Shown here in pieces: positions 7,984 through 15,735 of a stretch of 47,017 nt of DNA; positions within the stretch are counted from its first letter, which is position 1, and each line of letters starts with the position of its first letter. The position numbers and the translations under genes were made by a program. The stretch comes from an uncultured Oscillospiraceae bacterium (GTDB taxonomy: Bacteria; Bacillota; Clostridia; Oscillospirales; Oscillospiraceae): positions 1-47,017 of the forward strand of contig CANRMY010000015.1 in assembly GCA_947631845.1 (NCBI GenBank). Direction: 5' to 3'. The notes below the pieces were generated by a model that saw only the letters and a program-made list of their open reading frames with translations, was not told the DNA's origin and searched no databases.

Positions 7984-9614
7984 AGGTCTTTCTCCCCTTT
8001 CAAAAGTCTGTGGCTCATGGCCGGGACTGTGACGGCTCCGGCACGGGCCTCCTTTTTCGTGCGGTTCAAATAAAGCGTGTACCTCCCCCGGCGCAGGATC
8101 AGCATACCGTCCGCGCTTTCGATCTCCAGCCGCCCGGTTCGGGGGATACGGGAAAGCTTCCGCAGGAGCGGCGCGGCGGATGGGCCGTCCGACCAGTCCA
8201 TGCACCTGCGGCAGTCCGGGTCGAAGCCGCCCATGATGTACTTCTCCGTGCCGTAGAAGACGCACGGCGCGCCGGGGAGCATGAAGATCAGGGACAGCGC
8301 CGCGTGGAGCGCCTCCCGGTCGCCTCGCGCCTCCGTCAGAAAGCGATAGGTGTCGTGGCTGTCCAGGAGATTCAGCATCATGGCGTTCACCGGGTCTGAG
8401 TTGCGCATGAGAAGCTCCGAGAGCTTCCAGGCCATATGCTGGCCGTCCAGCTTTCCCCAGGCGAAATAGTCGAGACACGCCTTTGTGACGGAGTAATTCA
8501 TGATGCCGTCAAACTGGTCCCCCCGGAGGGAGGCGGAGGCGTCGTGCCAGTTCTCCGCGATCAGCACCGCCTCGGGGTTAGCGCCCTTGACGGCCCGGCG
8601 GAAGTCCCGCCAGAAGTCCCGGCTCACCTCGTCGGCCACGTCCAGCCGCCAGCCGTCGATGCCGTAGTCGGCCACATAGCTGGCGCCCACCCGGCACAGG
8701 TATTCCCGCACCTTCGGATTCGAGGTGTCCAGCTTCGGCATATAGGCGCAGGAGGCGAAGACATCATAGTTCAGCGGCTCCTTTTGGGGAAAGCCGCCCC
8801 GGATGATGAACCAGTCAAAATACTCCGAGTCCCGGCCTTTTGCCTTCACATCCCGGAAGGGCGCAAAGCCCTCTCCCACGTGATTGAACACGCCGTCCAG
8901 GACAATGCGCATCCCGCGCCCGTGGGCCGCCTCCACAAGCCGCCGGAGGGCGCCGTTCCCGCCGAAGCGGGGATCCACGGTGTAGAAGTCCCAGGTGTCG
9001 TATTTGTGGTTGGAGGGGGCGTAGAAGATGGGCGTCAGGTAGATGGCGTTGACGCCCAGCCCCGCCAGGTAGTCCAGCTTCTCCCGCACGCCGTCCAGAT
9101 CCCCTCCGGCCAGGCTCCGGGGATCGGGAATGTGGCCCCAGGGCAAATTTACGTAGCTCTTGTCGGCCTCCCCGCGCCCCTGGCGGAACCGGTCCACAAA
9201 GATCTGATAAAATACGGCGTGCTCCATCCAGCTCACCGGCCTTTGGACATCCGAGCGGTTGATATAGGGGTACTGGAAGAAGTTATAATAGCCCTTTTTG
9301 TAGTCGTAGGTGTCCGTGACGCCGTCCTCGGAGAAGTACCAGGCCCCCTCCTGCCCGTAGAGGCGGAAGATATAGGCAAAGCGGGTGTCCTCCGCCTCCA
9401 GCGTCACCGTGAACCAGTCGTAGAGCTCCGTCTGACAGCTCAGGCGCATACGGGCCCTGCGGCGCCTCTCGTGGAACACGTATTTGTTCTCGTATATGAC
9501 CTCCACGCGTTGGATCTCGCCCCGGGCCGCCCGGAGTCTCAGGGAGAGGGCCCTCTCCGACACCGGGCAGCAGCAGGGGGAGTCAGGCGCGTGAAAGACG
9601 GCCTGCCTGTTCAT
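7980..9614 (-). CDS. GH13 alpha-amylase, neopullulanase/cyclomaltodextrinase type
   Basis: A 544-residue glycoside hydrolase family 13 enzyme without a signal peptide, so probably cytoplasmic. Residues 1-120 form a beta-rich N-terminal module resembling CBM34. The catalytic barrel shows the four conserved regions: DGVFNHVG (region I), GWRLDVADE with the nucleophile Asp (II), LIAENWHDA with the acid/base Glu (III), and LLDSHDT with the third Asp (IV). The SNHKYDTWDFYTVDPRFG stretch is typical of the neopullulanase/maltogenic amylase group. It should cleave imported maltodextrins, cyclodextrin or pullulan fragments. It is coupled by ATGA to the upstream lipoprotein gene and by GTGA to the binding-protein gene. 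Exact product specificity cannot be read from sequence. Confidence 0.88.
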   Translation of the reverse strand: MNRQAVFHAPDSPCCCPVSERALSLRLRAARGEIQRVEVIYENKYVFHERRRRARMRLSCQTELYDWFTVTLEAEDTRFAYIFRLYGQEGAWYFSEDGVTDTYDYKKGYYNFFQYPYINRSDVQRPVSWMEHAVFYQIFVDRFRQGRGEADKSYVNLPWGHIPDPRSLAGGDLDGVREKLDYLAGLGVNAIYLTPIFYAPSNHKYDTWDFYTVDPRFGGNGALRRLVEAAHGRGMRIVLDGVFNHVGEGFAPFRDVKAKGRDSEYFDWFIIRGGFPQKEPLNYDVFASCAYMPKLDTSNPKVREYLCRVGASYVADYGIDGWRLDVADEVSRDFWRDFRRAVKGANPEAVLIAENWHDASASLRGDQFDGIMNYSVTKACLDYFAWGKLDGQHMAWKLSELLMRNSDPVNAMMLNLLDSHDTYRFLTEARGDREALHAALSLIFMLPGAPCVFYGTEKYIMGGFDPDCRRCMDWSDGPSAAPLLRKLSRIPRTGRLEIESADGMLILRRGRYTLYLNRTKKEARAGAVTVPAMSHRLLKGEKDL

Positions 9615-10732
9615 GCTTTGGCGACCGTCACGCTCATGGTGTCGGCGTCCACGGTGAAGGTGTAGGTCCCCGCCTCCGCCAGGACCACGTTGCCTCCGGC
9701 GTCTCCCAAAAGGGCGCGGCTGGCCTCGTCGGTGACGTTCTCGTCCTTGAGTACAAGGCCCGTATCCACGCCGCCGTCAAAGACCATGAAGCACAGCTGC
9801 GTTCCGGCGTCCAGCTCCATCTCGATGGTGAACACGTTCCCCTCGCCCTCGACGCGGGTGAGCTCGCGCAGGTCCGACCAGTCCTCCACCCAGCTCCCCT
9901 TGACGGAGACGGAGGTGTCGGGGCCTGCCTTGAAGGTCTCCGGAGCGCTGACCGGATCGCCGTTGCGGACGATGGACATGGTGTCCTGCACCGGGTTGTC
10001 GGGGTCGGTGGTCAGGGTGATGGTGTAATTGCCGTCCATGATCACGTTGACGTTCGATTTGTCGGAGCTGCCGCCCAGTCCGCCGCCGTTGGCCATCTGC
10101 GTCTCGTCGATCTCGGTGAAAGCGCCGAAGCCCTTCTGGCCGTCCCACTGCCAGTCGTGTACGATCTGGAACTGGTCGCCGGCGTAGAGATCTACGGTGA
10201 TGGAAACCTCATTGACGGCGCTGCCGGTGGGCTGGAGACGGAAAGCCTCGCGGTCGGCCTCCGCCACGCCCGCGTTGGCCCAGTTGCTCCCCGCCAGCAC
10301 GCCTCCGGAGGTGGAGGCGCCCACTATGTACCAGGCGCGGGTGTCCTCGGCCACGTTGGTGGACTTGAAGCTTCCGTAGAGGGTCATGTCTCCGGTGATC
10401 GCCAGCTCCGCCAGCTCCTTCCGGCTGCTCTCCAGGAAGGTGGGCGTCTCAAACCAGCCCAGAAATTCGCTGTCCGGCTGGTCCTCGAAGGACTCGTACC
10501 CCGCGGCCTTCTCGCCCTCCGTGACCTTCACCTCGCCCAGCTTCGTATCGCCATTCATGAAGGTGACGGTGTATGTGGCGGGCTCCGGCGTGTTCTGGCC
10601 GCTATCGCCGGTGTCGCCGGTCTGATCGGTCTGGGTATTCGCCGCCCCGTTCCCGCCGCAGGCGCACAGGGAGAGCGCCAGGGCAAGGGAGAGCACCAGC
10701 GCCGCAAGAATTGACAGGTTCCTTTTTCTCAT
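9611..10732 (-). CDS. Cell-surface glycan-binding lipoprotein, probable starch-binding
   Basis: A 373-residue protein with a lipoprotein signal peptide (lipobox LCAC, acylated Cys about residue 25) and an acidic Thr/Gly/Asp linker. Residues about 50-120 resemble the InlB-type B-repeat fold (TYTVTFMNGDTKLGEVKV ... FLGWFETPTF). Residues about 125-235 and 270-373 look like two beta-sandwich modules of the SusE/SusF or pullulanase-type starch-binding kind (YIVGASTSGG, QFQIVHDWQWDGQKGFGAF; then LCFMVFDGG). No enzyme motif is seen. As first gene of the starch operon it may capture starch at the surface before transport. The lipoprotein call is firm; the starch-binding role is inferred from fold resemblance and neighbours. 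Confidence 0.65.
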   Translation of the reverse strand: MRKRNLSILAALVLSLALALSLCACGGNGAANTQTDQTGDTGDSGQNTPEPATYTVTFMNGDTKLGEVKVTEGEKAAGYESFEDQPDSEFLGWFETPTFLESSRKELAELAITGDMTLYGSFKSTNVAEDTRAWYIVGASTSGGVLAGSNWANAGVAEADREAFRLQPTGSAVNEVSITVDLYAGDQFQIVHDWQWDGQKGFGAFTEIDETQMANGGGLGGSSDKSNVNVIMDGNYTITLTTDPDNPVQDTMSIVRNGDPVSAPETFKAGPDTSVSVKGSWVEDWSDLRELTRVEGEGNVFTIEMELDAGTQLCFMVFDGGVDTGLVLKDENVTDEASRALLGDAGGNVVLAEAGTYTFTVDADTMSVTVAKA

Positions 10733-10777
10733 GTTTTTTCCTCCTCGTTGTTTTATTTTTGATTTCTCGCTCGTCAG

Positions 10778-10804
10778 CTTAACCGCTTAACTTAAACGGT
10801 TAAG
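10778..10804. promoter_or_regulatory. Two abutting LacI-type operators
   Basis: Site 1 CTTAACCGCTTAAC (10778-10791) and site 2 CTTAAACGGTTAAG (10791-10804) share one base. Each has the central CG and near-palindromic halves of LacI-family operators; site 2 differs from perfect symmetry at one pair. They lie directly downstream of the -10 of the minus-strand starch promoter, over its transcription start, a placement suited to repression. The regulator at 10905 is the natural candidate. Confidence 0.8.
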
Positions 10805-10807
10805 TGG

Positions 10808-10836
10808 AGTATAACACACACTTTTTCTCATGTCAA
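10808..10836 (-). promoter_or_regulatory. Promoter of the starch operon
   Basis: Minus-strand consensus -35 TTGACA (10831-10836), 17 bp spacer and -10 TATACT (10808-10813). Its start site falls in the operators. The first gene of the operon has a good GAGGAGG site and a leader of about 70 bases. Confidence 0.85.
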
Positions 10837-10841
10837 TACTG

Positions 10842-10869
10842 TTGACAAAAAATTTTTTCCATGTACAAT
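10842..10869 (+). promoter_or_regulatory. Promoter of the LacI-family regulator gene
   Basis: Plus-strand -35 TTGACA (10842-10847), 16 bp spacer, -10 TACAAT (10864-10869). It is back-to-back with the starch promoter; the two -35 hexamers are five bases apart and form the inverted repeat TGTCAA-tactg-TTGACA. The predicted start near 10876 rules out an in-frame ATG at 10875 as translation start. Confidence 0.75.
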
Positions 10870-10904
10870 AAAATATGTACGAAATAACGGTTTGGAGGAT
10901 GGCT

Positions 10905-11756
10905 ATGGCGCGGCAAGTGACCTTGAAGGATGTGGCAAAGGAGGCAAACGTCTCCGTGGCGACGGTGTCCTATATCATCAATAACAGGGAGGACCAGAAA
11001 ATCAGTGATGCCACCCGCAAGAAGGTGCTGCAGATCGCCAACCTCCTGGGATACACGCCGAATCCGGTGGCAAAGAGCCTGGCCACCGGGCGGAAGGATC
11101 TGGTGGGCATCGTCTACCGGCTCCGGGACGACACGCCCAGCCGGAACCTGGAGATCTTCCACTTCATCGACCTCCTGGCAAAGCGCCTCAACCGGGAAAA
11201 CTGTGAGTGTATCCTGCTTCCGGCGGATGTGACGGACATCACCCTCAAGCGGGTGGACAGCGTGATCACGCTTGGACTGCTGGCGGAGGAATTCGCGGCC
11301 CTGGCGGATGACTGCTTTGTGCCCATTCTGGCGGTGGACATGCTCATCAGCAACACCTGGCTCTTTTCACAGATCTACCAGGACCTGCCCGCCCTCATGG
11401 CGGACAGGGCGGAGGGGACGCTTCTGGTGGCGGAGCCCTACGGGAACGAAAAATACGACGCCTTCGTCAAATCCCTGTTCCCGGCGGACGCCCTGCTGAC
11501 CCCGGCCCAGTGTACGCCGGAGCGGGTCCGCGGGCGGCCGCTGATGATCCTGGGCGCCCCTCTGGCGCTGGTCGCGGGGCCCGTATCCGGCAGCCCCCAC
11601 ATCACCGTGATCGCCTCCGACCCCACCGCCGCCTTCCTGCCGCCTGAGTACAGGGTCGTCCGCGCCGATGTCCGCGAAAAGGCGGAGGTCACAGCCCAAT
11701 ATGTCCTGGACGCCCTGAACGGAAAATTCGACGCCCCCCACGACAGGAGAGTGTGA
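10905..11756 (+). CDS. LacI-family transcriptional regulator of the starch operon
   Basis: A 283-residue regulator with a canonical LacI helix-turn-helix at the N-terminus (VTLKDVAKEANVSVATVSYI) and hinge helix region NPVAKSLATG. It is short for the family (usually 330-340 residues), and the C-terminal half lacks the usual signature around GFDD, so the effector domain is reduced or diverged. The start ATG 10905 is chosen because GGAGG (10894-10898) is six bases upstream and the promoter start lies at about 10876. It is divergent from the starch genes and faces two LacI-type operators; repression relieved by a maltodextrin is inferred. Confidence 0.85.
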   Translation: MARQVTLKDVAKEANVSVATVSYIINNREDQKISDATRKKVLQIANLLGYTPNPVAKSLATGRKDLVGIVYRLRDDTPSRNLEIFHFIDLLAKRLNRENCECILLPADVTDITLKRVDSVITLGLLAEEFAALADDCFVPILAVDMLISNTWLFSQIYQDLPALMADRAEGTLLVAEPYGNEKYDAFVKSLFPADALLTPAQCTPERVRGRPLMILGAPLALVAGPVSGSPHITVIASDPTAAFLPPEYRVVRADVREKAEVTAQYVLDALNGKFDAPHDRRV

Positions 11757-12101
11757 TACATAGAAGCGTTCAGCATAGCTCAACCGGGGAATCCCGAATG
11801 TTTCGCATATTGTTTACAGATTTCAGATGGGGGAAAGGTTGACGACTTCATAGTAACGCAAAAGGGGAGGGGCCAAAGCCCCTCCCCATAGTTTGTCAAA
11901 AAATTCAAAATCAATATTTTTTTCGACAGTCTCACCACCGGCTTCGCCAGCGGATGTTTATTGTTCATGTCCAAAAATCATTTAAAAAGAATACTTGACG
12001 AACAGCTCGCGGTTTCCCCGATCCCACCCTGGCTTTACGGTCAATGTCGCGGTCGTGCGCGGTGATTTGTTTACGTGCCCGTGTGCGCGATAGGGCAATT
12101 A
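11757..12101. other. Intergenic region without a gene
   Basis: This 345-base stretch after the regulator has no convincing coding sequence on either strand. It contains the hairpin/AT-tail repeat module at 11864-11932. The remainder shows nothing I can assign. Confidence 0.5.
11864..11932. repeat. Hairpin plus AT-tail repeat module (copy 1)
   Basis: A perfect 10 bp stem GGGGAGGGGC/GCCCCTCCCC with loop CAAA (11864-11887) is followed by TTGTCAAAA, six bases, AATCAATATTTTTT, and then TCGACAGTCT. The same order of blocks occurs on the minus strand at 45350-45583. The hairpin alone could act as a weak terminator for the regulator gene, although the T-rich run is 20 bases away. Confidence 0.55.
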
Positions 12102-12189
12102 TGTGCGGTCGGGATTCGAACCCGGCCCTGCCCTCGGGTACCATTCAATTTGGAGTCCGCAGACTCAAGTTTGACATTCGCCCCGCAAA
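12102..12189 (-). other. tRNA-like sequence (T-arm plus acceptor), degenerate or non-canonical
   Basis: On the minus strand a T-arm with loop TTCGAAT and stem CCGGG/CCCGA (four of five pairs) is joined directly to CCGCACA. That 3' strand can pair, six of seven, with TTTGCGG at 12183-12189, giving a tRNA-sized 88-base unit. Between them I find a hairpin GAGTC-TGCG-GACTC but no D-arm and no 7-base anticodon loop, so it is not a functional standard tRNA. It may be a tRNA relic or a tRNA-like RNA. It starts 17 bases downstream of the DIP1984-family gene on the same strand. Confidence 0.4.
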
Positions 12190-12205
12190 GCTTACCGACA
12201 GCCGC

Positions 12206-12658
12206 TTATTTCAGCTCCGAGGCCCAGTTGGCGGCCTGGATCCTGTTGTCCAGCTCCCGAAATTCCCGGGCCAGATCGTCGGCCTTTTTGCGGACGGCGG
12301 CCACGTCCACGGTGGAGACGGTCTTGATCTCCGCCCGGGAGACCCGGAAATTGACGGCGCCGGCCCGTTCGGCCAGCTGCCGGTAGGCCTCCACGCGCTT
12401 TTTCAGGATGTCCCGGCGGGCCAGCAGGGCCGTCATCGGCTCCCCGTCCACCATCGTGGCGGAATTGGTCAGGTTGATCCGGCATATGAGCTCCTCCAGC
12501 CTGCCGGCACAGCGGTCAAATTCCCCCATCAGCGCCGCCGGCGCCTCGGCGGGTTTGTCGCCCTCCTGCACCTGAGCGTTGTTTGTCATCCGCGTACACA
12601 GCTGCTCCAGCCGGACCGTCAGATCCGCCCGCTCCTTGAGCGCCTCCGCCAGCTTCAT
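12206..12658 (-). CDS. DIP1984-family protein
   Basis: A 150-residue, highly charged, mostly helical protein matching the DIP1984 (septicolysin-like) family: MKLAEALKERADL, then LCTRMTNNAQVQEGDKPAE, RINLTNSATMVDG, LLARRDILKKRVEAYRQL, and the terminal STVDVAAVRKKADDLAREF with ELDNRIQAANW. The length matches the family. ATG 12658 is preferred over the GTG six bases upstream: AGGGGG is eight bases ahead of the ATG and the family begins MKLAEAL. The molecular function is not established. It is monocistronic from a strong promoter, with a tRNA-like sequence just downstream on the same strand. Confidence 0.85.
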   Translation of the reverse strand: MKLAEALKERADLTVRLEQLCTRMTNNAQVQEGDKPAEAPAALMGEFDRCAGRLEELICRINLTNSATMVDGEPMTALLARRDILKKRVEAYRQLAERAGAVNFRVSRAEIKTVSTVDVAAVRKKADDLAREFRELDNRIQAANWASELK

Positions 12659-12691
12659 ACGCACGGCCCCCTTTCATACCCATTTTACCAT

Positions 12692-12720
12692 ATTATACAG
12701 TTTCCCCTGCGGATTTGCAA
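12692..12720 (-). promoter_or_regulatory. Promoter of the DIP1984-family gene
   Basis: Minus-strand -35 TTGCAA (12715-12720), 17 bp spacer, perfect -10 TATAAT (12692-12697). Confidence 0.75.
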
Positions 12721-12742
12721 GAGAATTCTTGCGGGAGTTTTG

Positions 12743-12771
12743 TTGCCTTTTTTGTTCAACAGTGCTATAAT
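12743..12771 (+). promoter_or_regulatory. Promoter of the acetyltransferase-lipid kinase pair
   Basis: Plus-strand -35 TTGCCT (12743-12748), 17 bp spacer, -10 TATAAT (12766-12771). The start near 12778 excludes the in-frame GTG at 12774 as a translation start. Confidence 0.75.
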
Positions 12772-12806
12772 CGGTGAAAGTGATTTTTGTTCGGAGGCGG
12801 AAAACG

Positions 12807-13274
12807 GTGATCAGACGCGCGGAGAAGCGGGATATACCCGCCATCGGGAAGCTTTTGGAGCAGGTGGAGCTGGTCCACCACAGGGGCCGGCCGGACCTTT
12901 TCAAAAACGGCGGCAGGAAATACTACGACGGGGAGCTGGAGGAGATCCTGGCCGACGATAAGCGGCCCGTCTTCGTCTTTGACGACGAGGCGGACGGCGT
13001 TCTGGGCTACGCCTTCTGTATGCTGGAGGACCACGCCGGCGAGAACGTGATGACACCCATCCTGACCTGCTACATCGACGATATCTGCGTCTTTGAGCAC
13101 GCCCGGGGTCGGGGCGTGGGCAGGGCCATTTATGAATATGTGCGGGCCTGGGCCAAGTCCGCCGGGTGCTACAACGTGACCCTGAACGTGTGGGAGTGCA
13201 ACCCCGGGGCCAAGGCGTTTTATGAAAAAATGGGGCTCGTGCCTTACAAATACGGTATGGAGGTCATTCTATGA
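12807..13274 (+). CDS. GNAT-family N-acetyltransferase
   Basis: A 155-residue Gcn5-related acetyltransferase. Motif A, which binds acetyl-CoA pyrophosphate, is seen as CYIDDICVFEHARGRGVGRA, and the C-terminal NPGAKAFYEKMGLVP is the usual motif B. The start is GTG 12807, nine bases after GGAGG (12793-12797) and about 30 bases after the predicted transcript start; an upstream in-frame GTG lies at the transcript start. Its stop overlaps the next start (ATGA), so it is coupled to the lipid kinase. The acceptor substrate cannot be told; it may modify a small molecule or protein N-terminus. Confidence 0.85.
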   Translation: MIRRAEKRDIPAIGKLLEQVELVHHRGRPDLFKNGGRKYYDGELEEILADDKRPVFVFDDEADGVLGYAFCMLEDHAGENVMTPILTCYIDDICVFEHARGRGVGRAIYEYVRAWAKSAGCYNVTLNVWECNPGAKAFYEKMGLVPYKYGMEVIL

Positions 13275-14152
13275 AAAAGACGCTGCTGATCGCCAATCCC
13301 AAGTCCGGTAAACAGCGGATCCAGACGGAGCTTTTTACCATCGTGGACAGATTGACAAGCGCCGGGTATATCCCCACCGTGGCGCTGACCATGCACCGGG
13401 GTCACGCCACGGAGCTGGCGGCCCAGGCCGGCGGATACGATATGCTTCTGTGTACCGGCGGGGACGGCACCCTCAACGAGGTGATCAGCGGCGTCATGGC
13501 CGCCGGCCTCACCATGCCCATCGGCTATATCCCCCTGGGCTCCACCAACGACTTTGCCGCCTCCCTGGGCATCCCCACGGACATCGGCGAGGCCCTGGAG
13601 GGGATCCTTTACGGGACGCCCCACCCCATCGACGTGGGCAGCTTCAACGGGCGCATCTTTATGGACGTGGGCTTGCTGGGCATCTTCTCCCGCACCTGCT
13701 ACGAGACGCCCCAGGACATGAAGAACACCCTGGGCTTTTTGGCCTACGTGCTGGAGGGGATTCGGGAGGTGCCCACCGTCCACCCCATCCCCCTGAGGAT
13801 CGAGGCGGGGGATAAGGTCTACGAGGGGGAGTACCTGGCCTGTGTGGTCAGCAATTCCCGGAAGCTGGGCGGCGTGGTCAGCTTGGGCGAGGACAGGGTG
13901 AGCCTGTCCGACGGCCTCTTTGAGCTTCTGCTGGTGGAGAAGGAGAAGACCCCTTTGCAGCTGCACGGCTATATCCGCGCCCTGCGCACCGCCGACCTCA
14001 CCGCCGAGGGCATGACCTTCGTCTCCGTGCCCTGCCTGAAGATCACCTCCACCGACGGCGAGCCCTGGACTCTGGACGGCGAGCGGGCGGATTGGCCCGG
14101 AAGCGCCGATATCCGTGTGATCCCCCACGCGGTGAGCCTGCTGATGAAATGA
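13271..14152 (+). CDS. Diacylglycerol kinase-family lipid kinase
   Basis: A 293-residue cytoplasmic or membrane-associated kinase of the DagK/YegS/BmrU family. The nucleotide-binding motif CTGGDGTLNEV occurs near residue 62-72, followed by IPLGSTNDFAASLGIP, the family's GT/S-x-NDFA motif. The C-terminal beta domain ends with EPWTLDGERADWPG, equivalent to the DGE motif of the second lobe. It phosphorylates a lipid such as diacylglycerol, recycling it into phospholipid synthesis. Length matches the family. It is translationally coupled to the acetyltransferase gene. The actual lipid substrate is unknown. Confidence 0.88.
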   Translation: MKKTLLIANPKSGKQRIQTELFTIVDRLTSAGYIPTVALTMHRGHATELAAQAGGYDMLLCTGGDGTLNEVISGVMAAGLTMPIGYIPLGSTNDFAASLGIPTDIGEALEGILYGTPHPIDVGSFNGRIFMDVGLLGIFSRTCYETPQDMKNTLGFLAYVLEGIREVPTVHPIPLRIEAGDKVYEGEYLACVVSNSRKLGGVVSLGEDRVSLSDGLFELLLVEKEKTPLQLHGYIRALRTADLTAEGMTFVSVPCLKITSTDGEPWTLDGERADWPGSADIRVIPHAVSLLMK

Positions 14153-14155
14153 TAA

Positions 14156-14430
14156 GGGGGAGGGCGGCCGCCCCTACGTTTGCGTTTAACGAAATGCGCC
14201 GGGAATTCGCGACAACCCACCGTACGGGCCGGACACCCGGCCAGCCCGTGTATCGACTTTCCGGAAATCTTACAATCAACCATGTACGGGCCGCCGCCCC
14301 CGGCGGCCCATGGCACCGTCGAATTCCCCGAAAATCCACCCCACAACGCCGTACGGGCCGCCGCCCCCGGCGGCCCATGGCACCACCGAATTCCGCAAGA
14401 TTAATTAATGCGCTTCCGTAGGGGCTGCCT
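14156..14430. repeat. GC-rich hairpin repeat array A
   Basis: Units at 14156-14177 (inverted), 14222-14250, 14284-14310, 14351-14377 and a partial one at 14418-14430 each begin GTA(C/G)GGG and fold on themselves. Starts of the direct units are 62-67 bases apart, and the spacers share GAATTCC and GAAAATC motifs. No gene is present between 14153 and 14445. The array lies between the convergent ends of the lipid kinase and symporter genes. Confidence 0.85.
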
Positions 14431-14445
14431 CATTTTCGCGATTTT

Positions 14446-15735
14446 TCACGGGATCCCGCCGCCGCACTTGCCCTTCCCGGTGAGGATACACACAGCCGCC
14501 AGGTTTGACGCCATCATGAAAAAGGCGGAGGCGTCGGAGAAGGCGAGGACGGCAGGGAAGCTGACCATGGACGCCAGGAACGTGGCCGCCGCGAAGGACA
14601 CCCGGTAGACGGGGCAGAGGGACGGCCCCGCCAGGAACTCCACGCACCGCTCGCCGTACAGGGACCAGCTGACGATGCTGGAGAAGGCGAACAGGGTGAG
14701 GGAGACGGAGAGGAACGCCCCGGAGACCGCCCCGCCGTAGACGGAGCTCAGGGCGGCGGACACCAGCGCGGCCCCGGCGGGGGCCCCCAAGGGGATCGGA
14801 ACGCCCGCGGTCAGGATCGTCAGCGCCGTCAGGGTGCACAGGATGACCGTGTCGGCGAACACCTCGAAGATCCCGTAGAGGGCCTGCCGGTCCGGACTCT
14901 CCGTCACGGCGGAGGCGTGGGCGATGGGGGAGGAGCCCAGGCCCGCCTCGTTGGAGAAAAGGCCCCGCCGAAAGCCCCAGGACAGCGCCGCCCCGGCGGT
15001 CCCGCCCAGGAGGGATCCGCGCCCGGAGACGCCCTGAAATATGGATAAAACGGCTGCCGGGAGCCGCCGGATATTCGCCCCGATGACCCCCAGACACGCC
15101 AGAGCGTACACCGCCGCCATCAGGGGCGTCAGGAACGACGCGGTCCGCCCCCGCCCCCTGGCCCCGCCCCGGCAGGTCAGGAGCACCAGGGCCGCCAGTC
15201 CCGCCCCCAGGAGCGGCGCGGGCACCGGCCCCCTTGCTGCCAGCGTCATCACGGAGGACACCTGCAGCATATTTCCGGTGCCGAAGGAGGCCAGCGTCCC
15301 GAAGAGGGCAAAGGCGTAGGCCAGCGGCAAAAAGCCCCGGCCCAGGCCGTTTTTGATGGCGTACATGGGTCCGCCGGCGTACTCCTCCCCGCGTTTTTCC
15401 CGGTAGCGGACGGCCAGCCAAATCTCGGCGTATTTCAGGCCCATCCCCAAAAACGCCGACACCCACATCCAGAAGACCGCCCCCGGTCCGCCCATGCTGA
15501 GAGCCGCCGCCACCCCCACGATGTTGCCGGTCCCCACGGTCCCCGCCAGAGCGGTGCAGACCGCCTCCAGCGGGGAGGTGCCGTGTCCGCCGCCCCGTTT
15601 TCCAGAGCCGGAAAGACAGCCCCTCAGGGCCGCCCGGAACCCTCTCACCTGGACAAAACGGAGCCTTCCCGACACAAAGCACGCCGCCAGGGCGATGACC
15701 GCCGCCGTGGGCGCGCCCCAAAGCCATTCCGTCAC
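14446..15735 (-). CDS. Alanine/glycine:cation symporter (AGCS family)
   Basis: A 429-residue polytopic membrane protein with about ten hydrophobic helices, importing alanine or glycine with Na+ (or H+). Family features include GTVGTGNIVGVAAALSMGGP with FWMWVSAFLGMGLKYAEI, the EEYAGGPMYAIKNGLG loop, and GLFSNEAGLGSSPIAHASA. GTG 15735 is chosen: GGGGGG is seven bases upstream, and longer readings in frame run into hairpin repeats. The protein is slightly short for the family (about 440-480) and ends soon after its last helix. The gene is flanked on both sides by repeat arrays. I see no convincing promoter. Confidence 0.85.
   Translation of the reverse strand: MTEWLWGAPTAAVIALAACFVSGRLRFVQVRGFRAALRGCLSGSGKRGGGHGTSPLEAVCTALAGTVGTGNIVGVAAALSMGGPGAVFWMWVSAFLGMGLKYAEIWLAVRYREKRGEEYAGGPMYAIKNGLGRGFLPLAYAFALFGTLASFGTGNMLQVSSVMTLAARGPVPAPLLGAGLAALVLLTCRGGARGRGRTASFLTPLMAAVYALACLGVIGANIRRLPAAVLSIFQGVSGRGSLLGGTAGAALSWGFRRGLFSNEAGLGSSPIAHASAVTESPDRQALYGIFEVFADTVILCTLTALTILTAGVPIPLGAPAGAALVSAALSSVYGGAVSGAFLSVSLTLFAFSSIVSWSLYGERCVEFLAGPSLCPVYRVSFAAATFLASMVSFPAVLAFSDASAFFMMASNLAAVCILTGKGKCGGGIP

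Noticed and set aside
7984-8478. N-terminal extension of the solute-binding protein.
   Set aside because: It overlaps the amylase gene in another frame and would place the signal peptide 165 residues inside the protein.
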